A DNA stretch of 64,000 nt from contig NZ_CAMFJS010000016.1 of NCBI RefSeq assembly GCF_945956965.1, forward strand, positions 44,066 to 108,065, in the 5' to 3' direction. Of this stretch, positions 43,116 through 53,568 are shown piece by piece. The first letter of the stretch is position 1. Each line of letters begins with the position of its first letter. The translations under genes and the position numbers were made by a program. The notes under the pieces are model-generated. The model saw nothing but the letters and a program-made list of their open reading frames with translations. It was not told where the DNA came from and made no database searches. This stretch comes from an uncultured Roseateles sp. GTDB taxonomy: Bacteria; Pseudomonadota; Gammaproteobacteria; Burkholderiales; Burkholderiaceae_C.

Positions 43116-44600
43116 TCAGAGCGGAATCGTGAGGCGGATCACGGTTCCCCAGCCGGGGCCGGACTCCACCAAGCACTGCCCGTGCATTTGTTTGGCGCGT
43201 GACTTCATGCTGGCCATGCCGTGGCCGCGGTCCAGGCGCCCGTCCAGCTCGGCCGGAATGCCCTGGCCGTTGTCCTGGATGACGACTTGAAAGTCGCCGC
43301 CCTGCACATTGCAGCTGACCGTGCAATGGGTGCCGCCGCTGTGCTTGATAATGTTGCTGACGGCTTCGCGGAAGATTCGCGTGGTTTGCACATAGGCTCG
43401 GGCCGGCAAGGTGTGCTCCACATCTTCCGCCGGCGCTTTCCACTCGGCCAGGATATTGGCTTGGCCCAGGCGCGACACCACCTCGGCCCGCCAGTCGCCC
43501 AGGGCGTCCAGCAATTGCACCGGCTTGCCGGTCAGGCCACGCACCGACAAGCGCATTTCCTCCAGCGCTTCACGCGCCAGGGTGGAGATGCGATCCGATT
43601 CGCTGGTGTGCACAATGGTCAGCAGCTTGGCGCCCAGGTCGTCATGCAGATCGGCGGCGATGCGCTTGCGCTCGCGCTCGGTCACTTGCTCCAGCTTTTG
43701 TTCCACCGAGCTGGCGAAATTGCGCTCCATCTCGGCCACGCGTTCGCCCATGCGTTGTTCGAGCTGAATTTGCTGCAAATCGCTGTCGCGCCGGGCGCGG
43801 GCGAAGCCGGCGCAGAAATGCAGGCACAGGCCCACCATGATCAGCGGCAGGCCCAGGCCTAGCCAGAGGCTCCAGCGCAGGGCTGCCTCGGGCGCCAGGC
43901 TCACGTCCAGCACCAGCTCGCCCAAGAGGGCAGCGCCGCTCAGGCCCAGCAGCAGGCTCAGCCAGCGCAAGTCGCCGCTGGCACCTTCGTCCACCGGCAA
44001 GGTGCTGTGCAAGGCTTGCCAGCGCTGGCGCAGATACCAAGCCAGCAGGGCCAACAATTCCAAGATCAGCAGGCCATGCCAGGCCTGGCTGAGCCAGGCG
44101 CCGAATGATCCACCTGCCAGCAGCAAGCTAGCGGGCATGAATAAGGTCTGCAGCCACATCAGCTGTTCAAGCCTGGGCTGCAGCACGGCCAGCTGGCGCA
44201 GCAGGTACTGCGCGCCAAAGTTCAGCACCAGGGCCAGCGTCAACACACAGGCGGCTTGCAGCCACAGCACCGGGGCAGGGCTGGCGTAGTGCAGCACCTG
44301 GTAGGCCACGCCCGCCAGCATCATGCTGCCCAGGCAGCTGAGCTGAGCTTCACGGCGGTAGAGCTTGGCGACGATGCTGCTCATGATGCTCAAAACCAGC
44401 AGCATGCCGGTCAGCCATTGCTGAGCCAGGGCGGCCGAAAAGCCCAGCTGCAGCGCGGCGGGCTCAAGCGCTGTGCTCGCCTGTGCCAGCAAGCCGGTGG
44501 GCAGCAGCAAGGTGCCGGCGGCCAGCAGGCCTAAGGCGGCTTTGCCGCGCAGGCTCACCCTCGATAGGCCGGCGCGCATCTTTTGTTTGATTTTTTGCAT
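43116..44600 (-). CDS. Membrane sensor histidine kinase, NarL-partner type (HisKA_3)
   Basis: This is a 494 aa kinase. The first 270 residues hold seven to eight hydrophobic segments and no recognisable periplasmic ligand domain, so the membrane region itself may sense. A coiled coil around residues 275-315 leads to the phospho-acceptor motif RIAADLHDDLGAKL. The ATPase domain has the N box REAVSNIIKHSGG, G1 box DNGQGIP and G2 segment GHGMASMKSR. The regulator gene downstream completes the system. The signal is unknown. A CACAAT lies 8 nt before the ATG. Confidence 0.92.
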   Translation of the reverse strand: MQKIKQKMRAGLSRVSLRGKAALGLLAAGTLLLPTGLLAQASTALEPAALQLGFSAALAQQWLTGMLLVLSIMSSIVAKLYRREAQLSCLGSMMLAGVAYQVLHYASPAPVLWLQAACVLTLALVLNFGAQYLLRQLAVLQPRLEQLMWLQTLFMPASLLLAGGSFGAWLSQAWHGLLILELLALLAWYLRQRWQALHSTLPVDEGASGDLRWLSLLLGLSGAALLGELVLDVSLAPEAALRWSLWLGLGLPLIMVGLCLHFCAGFARARRDSDLQQIQLEQRMGERVAEMERNFASSVEQKLEQVTERERKRIAADLHDDLGAKLLTIVHTSESDRISTLAREALEEMRLSVRGLTGKPVQLLDALGDWRAEVVSRLGQANILAEWKAPAEDVEHTLPARAYVQTTRIFREAVSNIIKHSGGTHCTVSCNVQGGDFQVVIQDNGQGIPAELDGRLDRGHGMASMKSRAKQMHGQCLVESGPGWGTVIRLTIPL

Positions 44601-44810
44601 GAGGGGCGATTGTGCAGGAGCTCTGTGACCCTGGATGCCCCTGTGTCTGCGGGGGGTGATGGCCGCTTAGCGGCGACAATATGGCCGAGCACTAGGGCGC
44701 TCAGGCGCTCTGTGCGGCTTGTCGCGGCTCAGAGCCTGCCCCGCCCAATATTTGCTGACAGCTCTTTTCCCAACGTCACCCTCATCACCTGCTCTTAAGA
44801 AAGTGCTTTT

Positions 44811-45881
44811 GTGATTCTTCGCCTTGACTTCACGCCGGTCGACAACAAGCGCTTGGCCCATCTTTGCGGCAGCCTGGACGAGCATCTGCGCCAGATCGAG
44901 GCCGCCATGGCCGTGCGCATCAGCCGCCAGCATGAGCACTTCCGCATCGACGGGCAGAAGCCGGCGGCCCTGCGCACCCAGCAATTGCTGGAGTCGCTGT
45001 ACGAGCGCGCCCGCCGCGCCATTCCGCCCGAGACCCTGCAATTGGCGCTGGCCGAGGCCGGCGCCGAGTTGCTGGCTGCAAACGCCAAGGGTGCAGCAGG
45101 CGCGACCAAGAGTCGCAAGAGCGCCAGCAAGGATGATGCCGAGCCTAGGCCTGCAGTGGCCGCCGCCGTCGGCGCAGATGCGCTGGTGCTACGCACCCGC
45201 CGCCCCGATCTGGCCGGCCGCACGGCGCGCCAGCATGAATACCTGCGCCACATCATGGCGCATGACATCACCTTCGGCCTCGGGCCGGCCGGCACTGGCA
45301 AAACGTTTTTGGCTGTGGCCTGCGCGGTGGATGCGCTGGAGCGCAGCACGGTGCAACGCATCATCCTGACCCGCCCGGCGGTGGAAGCCGGTGAGCGCCT
45401 GGGCTTTCTGCCTGGCGATCTGACCCAGAAGGTCGACCCCTATCTGCGCCCGCTGTACGACGCGCTCTACGACCTGATGGGTTTTGATCGTGTCACCAAG
45501 GCCTTTGAGAAGGGCTTGCTCGAAGTCGCACCCCTGGCCTTTATGCGCGGTCGCACGCTCAACCATGCCTTCGTGATCCTGGACGAGGCGCAGAACACCA
45601 CGCCCGAGCAGATGAAGATGTTCCTGACCCGCATCGGCTTCGGCAGCAAATGTGTGGTGACCGGGGACACCAGCCAGGTGGATTTGCCCAAGGGCATGCT
45701 CAGCGGCCTGGTTGATGCCGAGCGGGTCTTGGCCAAAGTCAAGGGCATTGCCATGACGCGATTCACCAGTGCCGATGTGGTGCGCCATCCGCTGGTGGCC
45801 CGCATCGTCGAAGCCTACGAGGCCCGCAGCGCCTTGCAGGCCAAACAAGAAGCCCAAGCCATCAAGAGGAGCGCGGCATGA
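44811..45881 (+). CDS. ybeZ: PhoH-family ATPase (PhoH-like protein, YbeZ type)
   Basis: This is a 356 aa ATPase, GTG-started, that works with YbeY in rRNA and RNA quality control in relatives. Walker A is [14 protein letters not shown]; Walker B lies in [32 protein letters not shown] follows. The N-terminal 130 residues include an Ala/Lys-rich linker. The stop overlaps the ybeY start (ATGA), so the two are translationally coupled. The gene diverges from the histidine kinase across 210 bp. Confidence 0.95.
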   Translation: MILRLDFTPVDNKRLAHLCGSLDEHLRQIEAAMAVRISRQHEHFRIDGQKPAALRTQQLLESLYERARRAIPPETLQLALAEAGAELLAANAKGAAGATKSRKSASKDDAEPRPAVAAAVGADALVLRTRRPDLAGRTARQHEYLRHIMAHDITFGLGPAGTGKTFLAVACAVDALERSTVQRIILTRPAVEAGERLGFLPGDLTQKVDPYLRPLYDALYDLMGFDRVTKAFEKGLLEVAPLAFMRGRTLNHAFVILDEAQNTTPEQMKMFLTRIGFGSKCVVTGDTSQVDLPKGMLSGLVDAERVLAKVKGIAMTRFTSADVVRHPLVARIVEAYEARSALQAKQEAQAIKRSAA

Positions 45882-46315
45882 GCCAGCCGGAATTGAATTT
45901 GTCCCTGCAATTTGCCGACCCGCGCCACCGCGCCCTTTTGCCTCGCCACAAAGTGGCCAAGTGGATTCGCGCCGCGCTGGAATTGCCGGGTGAGATCACC
46001 GTGCGCATTGTTGATGCCGAAGAAGGCCAGCGCCTGAACAACGAGTTCCGCGCCAAAGACTACGCTACCAATGTGCTGACCTTCGACTACAGCCATGAGC
46101 CCGTGGTCTGTGCCGATCTGGTGATCTGCGCCGAGGTGGTGGAGCGTGAGGCGCAGGAGGCCAAGATCGACATCGCCGCCCATTACGCCCATATGCTGGT
46201 GCACGGCACCTTGCATGCCCAGGGCTACGACCACGAGGAAGATGACGAAGCCGCCTGCATGGAAGCGCGTGAAAGCGAATTGATGCTGGCGCTGGGCTTC
46301 GCTGACCCGTACTGA
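45878..46315 (+). CDS. ybeY: Endoribonuclease YbeY (16S rRNA maturation)
   Basis: YbeY (145 aa) is a zinc-dependent RNase that takes part in 16S 3'-end maturation and late 30S quality control. The metal motif is [20 protein letters not shown] with three His. [17 protein letters not shown] is the other conserved segment. It is coupled to ybeZ by overlap. The corC/lnt genes that often follow in proteobacteria are not here; instead a CorA-type gene converges. Confidence 0.96.
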   Translation: MSQPELNLSLQFADPRHRALLPRHKVAKWIRAALELPGEITVRIVDAEEGQRLNNEFRAKDYATNVLTFDYSHEPVVCADLVICAEVVEREAQEAKIDIAAHYAHMLVHGTLHAQGYDHEEDDEAACMEARESELMLALGFADPY

Positions 46316-46326
46316 TTGATCCCTTG

Positions 46327-46354
46327 TAGCCAGGGCCTTATAGCCAGGGCCTGG
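46327..46354. repeat. Two direct copies of TAGCCAGGGCCT, 14-bp period
   Basis: TAGCCAGGGCCT occurs at 46327 and 46341 in the 48 bp between the convergent ybeY and corA-like genes. It gives weak inverted pairing with CTGGTGGCCC next to it; a terminator role is possible but there is no T-run. Confidence 0.5.
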
Positions 46355-46363
46355 TGGCCCGCT

Positions 46364-47461
46364 TCAGTGCCGGCTGCTGAGGTAGCGCTTGCGCCAGAAG
46401 AACAGGCCCAGGCTCAGGCCCACCACCAGCATCAGGCCCAAGGCAAACCAAACGCCGGTGGCCTTGTGGATCAGCGGCAGGCCGTCGAAGTTCATGCCAA
46501 AGATGCCGGTGATCAGATTCAGCGGCAGGAAGATGGCGGTCAGCACCGTCAGCGTGCGCATGATGGCGTTGGTGCGGTGGCCCAGGGCCGAGAAGTGCAT
46601 TTGCACGGCGGCCTCGCTGGAGGACTCCAGTCGCCGCACATGGGTCAGCACCCGCTCGATATGCTCCAGCACATCGCGTGAGCGTACCCGCAGCAGTTCC
46701 CGCTCCCGTTGAACTTTGGCGTTATCACTGGCTGGCCATTCGTCCAGTGAGTCGATCCATTCCTGCACCGCGCTGCGCTGGTCTTCGCTGATTTCTTCCA
46801 GCCGGTGCAGCGCGTCGCGGGAGGTCAGCAGCAGGGGCCAGTTGTCGAAATGGGTGTGGCCGTCCATCAGCGCGCGCTGCAGATTGCCCAGGTGGCGGCT
46901 GAGCTGGCGGCGCAGTTCCAGAAAATTGTCCACCAGATGATTGACCATGCGCAGCATCAGCTCGGCCGGGCTGCTGGGCAGGCGTGAGCTGCCGCGCAGA
47001 TCGCGCCCTTCGGTCAGCTGCCCCAGCTTGTCGGCGAAGAACTCGCGCACCGAGCAGGCATCGGGGTGGATGGTGATCAGCACATGGTCAAACACCGCGA
47101 AGCCGAGTGGGCTGGTGTCGATGTTCTTGAGCGCCGTCTCCGCCGCGGCCAGATTGGCCTTCACATCGTCCGGCGCCGGTTCTTCACCGGCCGGCTGTGC
47201 CGCCAGGCGCTGAAAGATCATCAGGTCATACCAAGACGTGTAGTCGAAGTTCGAGGCCAGCTGCGGGTTGAGCAGATCGGCGATGTGCAGATCCACCAGC
47301 TGGCCGCAGTCCCAGCGCTGCAAGGCCAGTTGCAGCTCCAGGTATTGCTGATCGAATTCCTTGCGCGCATAGCTGATCCACAAAAAGCCTTCGGCGGGGC
47401 GGTCCGTCGGCAGTTGGGCCAGCTCGATGAAGTGCTCGTCGTGGATGTGGAAAAAGCGCAT
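46364..47461 (-). CDS. CorA-family divalent-cation transporter
   Basis: This is a 365 aa inner-membrane channel-type transporter, probably for Mg2+ or Zn2+. A long soluble N-terminal domain ends in a helical stalk with charged heptads (DNAKVQRERELLRVRSRDVL). Two C-terminal membrane segments follow: TVLTAIFLPLNLITGIFGMNF, with the defining GMN, and TGVWFALGLMLVVGLSLGLF. The tail WRKRYLSSRH is basic. Regulation cannot be seen. It lies just downstream of hemB on the same strand but reads in the same direction after it, 50 bp apart. Confidence 0.9.
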   Translation of the reverse strand: MRFFHIHDEHFIELAQLPTDRPAEGFLWISYARKEFDQQYLELQLALQRWDCGQLVDLHIADLLNPQLASNFDYTSWYDLMIFQRLAAQPAGEEPAPDDVKANLAAAETALKNIDTSPLGFAVFDHVLITIHPDACSVREFFADKLGQLTEGRDLRGSSRLPSSPAELMLRMVNHLVDNFLELRRQLSRHLGNLQRALMDGHTHFDNWPLLLTSRDALHRLEEISEDQRSAVQEWIDSLDEWPASDNAKVQRERELLRVRSRDVLEHIERVLTHVRRLESSSEAAVQMHFSALGHRTNAIMRTLTVLTAIFLPLNLITGIFGMNFDGLPLIHKATGVWFALGLMLVVGLSLGLFFWRKRYLSSRH

Positions 47462-47511
47462 GGACTTTGGTGGAAGCGGCAGAGGCGGCAGGGTGGCCGG
47501 GGGCTAAGGGC

Positions 47512-48788
<1,277 letters not shown>

Positions 48789-48849
48789 CCCGCGCTTTTG
48801 CTTGCGTGATGGGCCGCCCGCTGGGTCATGGCCAGTTGATCCCGCCCCG

Positions 48850-48855
48850 CATAAT
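48850..48855 (+). promoter_or_regulatory. Candidate -10 (CATAAT) for leaderless hemJ-like mRNA
   Basis: CATAAT, then GGCGCC, then ATG at 48862. No Shine-Dalgarno is present. Confidence 0.5.
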
Positions 48856-48861
48856 GGCGCC

Positions 48862-49290
48862 ATGCTCTGGATCAAAGCCTTTCATATCGTCTTCGTGGCC
48901 AGCTGGTTTGCCGGCTTGTTTTATCTGCCACGATTGTTCGTCAACCTGGCCATGGTGCCTACAGACAGCCACGCCGAGCGCGAGCGCCTGCTGTTGATGG
49001 CGCACAAGCTTTACCGCTTTTGCACGCTGCTGATGTTGCCGGCCCTGGCCCTGGGCCTGCTGCTGTGGCTTTACTACGGCATCGGCCGTGGCCCGGGCAA
49101 TGGTTGGATGCATGCCAAGCTGGCGCTGGTGCTGGCGGTGGGCGGCTACCACCATGCTTGCGGGCGCATCTTGCGCAGCTTTGAGACGCTCAGCAATCGG
49201 CGCAGCCATCGCTGGTTCCGGGTCTTCAACGAGGTCACGGTCCTGCTCTTCATCGCCATCGTGGTGTTGGTGGTGGTCAAACCCTTCTGA
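48862..49290 (+). CDS. hemJ: HemJ/CopD-family membrane protein (putative protoporphyrinogen IX oxidase)
   Basis: This is a 142 aa protein with four membrane helices. MLWIKAFHIVFVASWFAGLF with YLPRLFV is the hallmark of the HemJ (UPF0093) group; the conserved His is in KAFHIV and the conserved Lys in WMHAKLALVLAV. HemJ oxidises protoporphyrinogen IX to protoporphyrin IX. Location beside hemB supports a haem role, but some annotations call the family CopD-like. A 20-codon longer frame from 48802 is rejected because a -10 hexamer and no ribosome site lie before this ATG. Confidence 0.82.
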   Translation: MLWIKAFHIVFVASWFAGLFYLPRLFVNLAMVPTDSHAERERLLLMAHKLYRFCTLLMLPALALGLLLWLYYGIGRGPGNGWMHAKLALVLAVGGYHHACGRILRSFETLSNRRSHRWFRVFNEVTVLLFIAIVVLVVVKPF

Positions 49291-49301
49291 GCGCGCAGAC
49301 C

Positions 49302-50414
49302 ATGGTGCGCCGGCAAAGTTCCGCCACCTGGCTGCTGCTGGCCTATCTGGCCCTGGTGGTCTACGCCAGCCTCTACCCGTTCTGGCCCTGGACTTGGCCG
49401 CCGGGCATGGCGCTGCCCGATCTGATCGGCCTGCCTTGGCCACGCTATTTCGGCACCTTCGACATGCAGGCCAATGTGCTGGGCTATCTGCCCCTGGGTC
49501 TGCTGTCTTTTGCCGCAGCGCTGCGCAGCGGCTGGGGTTTGCGTGGCAGTTTGGCCTTGGGTCTGCTGCTCGCGCCGGTGCTTTCCTTTGTGATGGAGAG
49601 CTTGCAGTACTTCCTGCCCGGCCGCGTGCCATCGTCGCTGGACTGGCTGCTCAATGTCGGCGGGGCCTGGGCCGGCGTGGCCTTGGGCGCCGTGTTGCAC
49701 GCGTTTGGCGGTTTGCGCCGCTGGCATGATCTGAGCGAGTACTGGTTCCAGCCGCACAGCGCCGGCGCGCTGGCGCTGCTGGCTTTGTGGCCGGTGGGCT
49801 TGCTATTCCCCACCGCCGTGCCCCTGGGCCTCGGCCAATGGCTGCCGCGCCTGCAGAACTTGGCGGTGAGTTTGTTGGCCGATACACCTTGGGCCGTGCA
49901 ATGGGCCGACGACACCGACGTCGCCCTGGACATGGCCCGCGCCCTGCCGCCGGGCCTGGAGGCGCTGGTGATCGCGCTGGGCTTGCTGTCCCCGATCTTG
50001 CTGGCGCTGGCGGTGGCGCGGCCCGGTTGGCGCCGTCTGGTGCTGGTGTTTGGCGCGCTGGCGCTGGGCATGTTCGTCACCGCGCTGTCCACCGCGATGA
50101 ATTTCGGCCCGCAGCATATGTGGGCCTGGTTGACCCTGGCCACCTGGCCGGGCCTGGCATTGGCCATGGTGCTGGCGCTGCTGGCCATGCTGCTGCCGCG
50201 GCGCTTGTGTGCGGCGCTGGGCCTGGTGGTGATGTGCGCCCTGATCGGGCTGATCAGCCAGGCGCCCACCAGCCCCTACCTGCACCTGAGCCAGCAAGCC
50301 TGGGAGCAGGGCCGCTTCATCAACCTCTACGGCCTGGCGCAGTGGATTGGCTGGGTCTGGCCTTTTGCGGCCATCGCCTGGCTGCTGACCTTGATTGGGC
50401 GACGTGTGGTCTGA
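49302..50414 (+). CDS. VanZ-family integral membrane protein
   Basis: This is a 370 aa protein of eight or more hydrophobic segments. The N-terminal third has the VanZ-type pattern: YLALVVYASLYPFWPW, then DMQANVLGYLPLGLLSF, and SFVMESLQYFLPGRVPSSLD with conserved Glu and Asp. The rest is extra membrane sequence without a known domain. The family includes a teicoplanin-resistance protein but is mostly uncharacterised, so no antibiotic role should be assumed. It begins 11 bp after hemJ and is probably cotranscribed. Confidence 0.8.
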   Translation: MVRRQSSATWLLLAYLALVVYASLYPFWPWTWPPGMALPDLIGLPWPRYFGTFDMQANVLGYLPLGLLSFAAALRSGWGLRGSLALGLLLAPVLSFVMESLQYFLPGRVPSSLDWLLNVGGAWAGVALGAVLHAFGGLRRWHDLSEYWFQPHSAGALALLALWPVGLLFPTAVPLGLGQWLPRLQNLAVSLLADTPWAVQWADDTDVALDMARALPPGLEALVIALGLLSPILLALAVARPGWRRLVLVFGALALGMFVTALSTAMNFGPQHMWAWLTLATWPGLALAMVLALLAMLLPRRLCAALGLVVMCALIGLISQAPTSPYLHLSQQAWEQGRFINLYGLAQWIGWVWPFAAIAWLLTLIGRRVV

Positions 50415-50420
50415 AGGGCG

Positions 50421-50441
50421 GCAGCCGCGGGATGCGGCTGC
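50421..50441. repeat. Perfect inverted repeat GCAGCCGC-GGGAT-GCGGCTGC
   Basis: An 8-bp perfect palindrome lies 7 bp after the VanZ gene stop and directly before the TACAAT of the next gene. It may end the upstream transcript or be bound by a regulator of the ferredoxin gene. Confidence 0.5.
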
Positions 50442-50442
50442 C

Positions 50443-50448
50443 TACAAT
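50443..50448 (+). promoter_or_regulatory. Candidate -10 (TACAAT) for leaderless ferredoxin mRNA
   Basis: TACAAT, then AGACCGC (7 nt), then ATG at 50456. No ribosome site; no clear -35, since the palindrome occupies that space. Confidence 0.5.
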
Positions 50449-50455
50449 AGACCGC

Positions 50456-50782
50456 ATGAGCTATTTTGAACGTCACATCTTCTTTTGCCTGAATCAGCGT
50501 GAGAACGGTGATAACAGCTGCGCCCAGCATGGCGCGCAGCAGGGCTTTGACCACTGCAAGGCGCGGGTTCGCGATCTGGGCCTGGGCGGCCCCGGCGCGG
50601 TGCGGGTCAACAAGGCCGGCTGCCTGGATCGCTGCGCCGGTGGGCCGGTGGCGGTGGTCTACCCCGAAGCCGTTTGGTACAGCTTTGTGGACAACAGCGA
50701 TATCGACGAGATCGTCGAGCAGCATCTGAAGAACGGTGTGGTGGTTGAGCGCCTGCGCCTGCCCGACAACATCGGCCGCTGA
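50456..50782 (+). CDS. Thioredoxin-like [2Fe-2S] ferredoxin
   Basis: This is a 108 aa protein of the thioredoxin-like ferredoxin group. Cys11, Cys22, Cys56 and Cys60 (FFCLNQRENGDNSC, then KAGCLDRCAGGP) have the spacing of its 2Fe-2S site; Cys34 is extra. YPEAVWYSFVDNSDIDEIVE is conserved in the family. Its partner enzyme is unknown. It is followed after 3 bp by the hydrolase, so the two share a transcript. A longer overlapping frame from 49787 is rejected. Confidence 0.88.
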   Translation: MSYFERHIFFCLNQRENGDNSCAQHGAQQGFDHCKARVRDLGLGGPGAVRVNKAGCLDRCAGGPVAVVYPEAVWYSFVDNSDIDEIVEQHLKNGVVVERLRLPDNIGR

Positions 50783-50785
50783 TCT

Positions 50786-51406
50786 GTGAATCCGCGTACC
50801 CAGAAAGCTCTGATCGCCGGCCCCGCCGGAGCGATTGAATGCGCGCTCGACCGCCCGGTCGGCGAGCAAGCGCCCAAGGGGCTGGCACTGATCTGCCATC
50901 CCAACCCGACCCAGGGCGGCACCATGGACAACAAGGTGGTGCAGACGCTGGCACGCGCTTTTGTCGAGTTGGGCCTGCGCACCGTGCGCTTCAACTTCCG
51001 CGGCATCGGCAAGTCCGAAGGCGGCTGGGACGAAGGCCGTGGCGAGATCGACGATGCGCTGGCCGTGCTGCAGGCGCTGCGCGAGCCGGGCGAGTCGTTG
51101 GTGCTGGCCGGCTTTTCCTTCGGTGGCTATGTGGCCTCGCAAGCCGCGCTGCGCCTGCCTGAAGAACAGCGCGCCCAGCGCCTGGTGCTGGTTGGCCCCG
51201 CCACCAGCCGCTTCGATACGGCCGCCGTGCCCGCCGATACCTTGGTGATCCACGGTGAACAAGATGATGTCGTGCCGCTCAGCTCTGTGCTGGACTGGGC
51301 GCGCCCGCAATCCCTGCCCATCACCGTGGTACCCGGTGTGGGTCATTTCTTCCACGGGCAGCTGCCGCTGCTCAAGAGCATTGTGCTGCGCGCCTGGTCG
51401 GCCTAA
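50786..51406 (+). CDS. Alpha/beta hydrolase
   Basis: This is a 206 aa small hydrolase. It shows ALICHPNPTQGGTMDNKVV, the nucleophile elbow GFSFGGYVA (Ser), and the acid and base in VIHGEQDDVVP and VPGVGHFFHG. The GTG at 50786 is used as start because the preceding gene ends 3 bp before. The family (COG2945-type) has unknown natural substrates. Cotranscription with the ferredoxin gene is conserved in many Burkholderiales as far as I recall. Confidence 0.88.
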   Translation: MNPRTQKALIAGPAGAIECALDRPVGEQAPKGLALICHPNPTQGGTMDNKVVQTLARAFVELGLRTVRFNFRGIGKSEGGWDEGRGEIDDALAVLQALREPGESLVLAGFSFGGYVASQAALRLPEEQRAQRLVLVGPATSRFDTAAVPADTLVIHGEQDDVVPLSSVLDWARPQSLPITVVPGVGHFFHGQLPLLKSIVLRAWSA

Positions 51407-51456
51407 CTGAACATTCGAGCGGCATTCTTGCCTCACTGATTTCGAGACTCCTCCCC

Positions 51457-52614
51457 ATGAAACAACTGATTGTTTTCAGCGTGGCCGCGGCCACCACTTT
51501 CGCCAGCCACACCGTCGTGGCCCAAGCTCCACAGTCGCCCGAGCTGGCCGCACGCAGCTATCTGCTGCTGGACATGACCGCCAACCGCGTGCTGACCGAG
51601 TACGACGCTGACAAGCCTAATGACCCGGCCTCGCTGACCAAGCTGATGACCGCCTACGTCGTCTTCGGCGCCCTGCGCGACAAGAAGCTGACGCTGGAGC
51701 AGACCTTGCCCGTCTCCAAGCGCGCCTGGGATGAGCGCAAGGGCGACCCCTCGCTGATGTTCATCGACACCTTGATGACGCCCAAGGTCGAAGAGCTGCT
51801 CAAGGGCATGATCGTGCAGTCGGGCAATGACGCCTCGGTGGCGCTGGCCGAAGGCGTGGCCGGTTCGACCGAGCAGTTCGTGGCCATGATGAATCGTCAG
51901 GTGCAGGCCTGGGGCTTGAAGAACACCGAGTTCAAGAACGTCACCGGCATGACCGAGCCGGGCCACAAGAGCAGCGCGCGCGATCTGTCGGTGATTGCTT
52001 CGCACCTGATCCGCGACTTCCCCGAGTACTACAGCTACTACTCGCAGAAGGAATTCACCTTCAACAAGATCCGTCAGGAAAACCGCAATCTGCTGCTGCG
52101 CCGCGACCCGACGGTAGACGGCATGAAGACCGGCTACACCGACGCCGCCGGCTACTGCCTGGTGACCAGCGCCCAGCGCGACTTCCCCAATGGCAAGCGC
52201 CGCCTGCTCAGCGTGGTGATGGGCACGGCCTCCAAGGAAGCCCGCGCCAATGAAAGCCAGAAGCTGCTGAACTGGGGCTACACCAGCTTCGACGCCGTGC
52301 GCCTGTTCGACAAGGATCAAGCCATTGCCACCGTGCCGGTTTGGAAGGGCGCTGCGCCCGAAGCCAAGCTGGGCGCGGCCGGCGCCGTGTTCGTGGCCGT
52401 GCCGCGCGGCGATGGCGCCAAGCTGCAAACCAAGATCGAGCGCACCGACCCGCTGGTGGCGCCGCTGACCAAGGGCCAGCGCGTCGGCACGGTGAAGGTC
52501 ACCACCGCCGCTGGCGTGGCCGTGTCCGAAGTGCCGCTGGTGGTGCTGGATGCCGTGCCGCAAGCCGGCATCTTGGGCCGCGCCTGGGATTCTTTGCGCC
52601 TCTGGATCAAGTAA
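51457..52614 (+). CDS. dacC: D-alanyl-D-alanine carboxypeptidase (PBP5/6 family)
   Basis: This is a 385 aa periplasmic peptidoglycan enzyme that trims the terminal D-Ala of pentapeptides. The signal peptide ends near VVAQA (residue 24). Active-site motifs are SLTK (Ser59-Lys62), SGN (122-124) and KTG (224-226). The C-terminal beta-domain is followed by an amphipathic helix (GRAWDSLRLWIK) that anchors it to the membrane. The following genes (dat, ybeD, lipB, lipA) form the conserved block seen around dacA in E. coli and other proteobacteria. Confidence 0.95.
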   Translation: MKQLIVFSVAAATTFASHTVVAQAPQSPELAARSYLLLDMTANRVLTEYDADKPNDPASLTKLMTAYVVFGALRDKKLTLEQTLPVSKRAWDERKGDPSLMFIDTLMTPKVEELLKGMIVQSGNDASVALAEGVAGSTEQFVAMMNRQVQAWGLKNTEFKNVTGMTEPGHKSSARDLSVIASHLIRDFPEYYSYYSQKEFTFNKIRQENRNLLLRRDPTVDGMKTGYTDAAGYCLVTSAQRDFPNGKRRLLSVVMGTASKEARANESQKLLNWGYTSFDAVRLFDKDQAIATVPVWKGAAPEAKLGAAGAVFVAVPRGDGAKLQTKIERTDPLVAPLTKGQRVGTVKVTTAAGVAVSEVPLVVLDAVPQAGILGRAWDSLRLWIK

Positions 52615-52677
52615 TTTCGCCGCACTTGGGCGTAAGCTCGGTTCTTCGAGGTCTTCGTCAGCTTTGAGGGATCACGC

Positions 52678-53553
52678 ATGAACCGACTGCCCGATGTGAT
52701 GTGCTACTTGAACGGCGAGTTCGCGCCCCTGGCCGAAGCCAAGGTCTCGGTGATGGACCGGGGCTTCATCTTTGGCGACGGCGTGTACGAGTTGCTGCCG
52801 GTCTACGGCGGGCGCATCTTCCGCTTCGAAGCGCATATGGAGCGGCTGGAACGCAGCCTGGCCAAGTTGCGCATGAGCAGCCCCTTGCTGCGCGAAGAAT
52901 TGCTGGCGCTGGCGCGCAAGCTGGTTTCCAAGGTCGATGCGCCGGATCAATGGGTTTATCTGCAAATCACCCGAGGTGTGGCGCCGCGCAACCATGTGAT
53001 GCCGCAGGACTTGGCGCCGACCTTGTTCGCCTACAGCAGCCCGGCCAAATGGCCGACGCCGGAAGAGCGTCATCACGGCGTGGCCTGCATCACCGCGCGC
53101 GACTTCCGCTGGGAGCGGGGCGACATCAAAAGCATTTCGCTGCTGGGCAATGTGCTGGCCCGGCAGATGTCCGCTGACGAAGGGGCCGCCGAGACGATTC
53201 TGTTTCGCGATGGCTTCCTGACCGAAGCCTCGGCCTCGAATGTCTGGATCGTCAAAGAAGGCGCCTTGCTGGGCTCGCCCAAGAGCGAGCATGTGCTCGA
53301 AGGCGTGCGCATGGAGTTGCTGCGGGAACTCTGCGCCGAGGCGGGCCTGGGCTTCAACCAGCGGCCCATCACCGAGGCGGAGGTCCTGGCGGCGGATGAA
53401 ATCATTCTCAGCTCGGCCACCAAGGAAGTGCTGGCCGTCACGCGCCTGGATCATCAGCCGGTCGGCCACGGCGCCCTGCACGGCAAGCCCGGCCCGGTGT
53501 ATGCCAAACTGTTCGAGGCCTATCAAGAGGCCAAACGCATTCAATCTATTTAG
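52678..53553 (+). CDS. dat: D-amino-acid aminotransferase (class IV PLP enzyme)
   Basis: This is a 291 aa PLP-dependent aminotransferase. CYLNGEFAPLAEAKVSVMDR and GFIFGDGVYELLPVYGGRIF are typical of the D-amino acid transaminase branch. The PLP lysine lies in DIKSISLLGNVLARQ, and EASASNVWIVKEGALLGSP is the class IV cofactor-binding segment. It probably links D-Ala and D-Glu pools, which fits its place after dacC. GAGGGATCACGC precedes the ATG. Branched-chain or aminodeoxychorismate lyase activity is less likely. Confidence 0.9.
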   Translation: MNRLPDVMCYLNGEFAPLAEAKVSVMDRGFIFGDGVYELLPVYGGRIFRFEAHMERLERSLAKLRMSSPLLREELLALARKLVSKVDAPDQWVYLQITRGVAPRNHVMPQDLAPTLFAYSSPAKWPTPEERHHGVACITARDFRWERGDIKSISLLGNVLARQMSADEGAAETILFRDGFLTEASASNVWIVKEGALLGSPKSEHVLEGVRMELLRELCAEAGLGFNQRPITEAEVLAADEIILSSATKEVLAVTRLDHQPVGHGALHGKPGPVYAKLFEAYQEAKRIQSI

Positions 53554-53568
53554 AAAAAGAACTCTGCC

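Noticed and set aside
49787..50409. Long plus-strand frame overlapping the VanZ gene and running into the ferredoxin gene
   Set aside because: Its first 200 codons are Gly/Ala/Arg-rich shadow of the VanZ frame; only the part from 50456 is a real protein.
49302..50414. Glycopeptide resistance suggested by the VanZ family name
   Set aside because: The family is broad and mostly unrelated to resistance; no vanHAX-type genes adjoin it.
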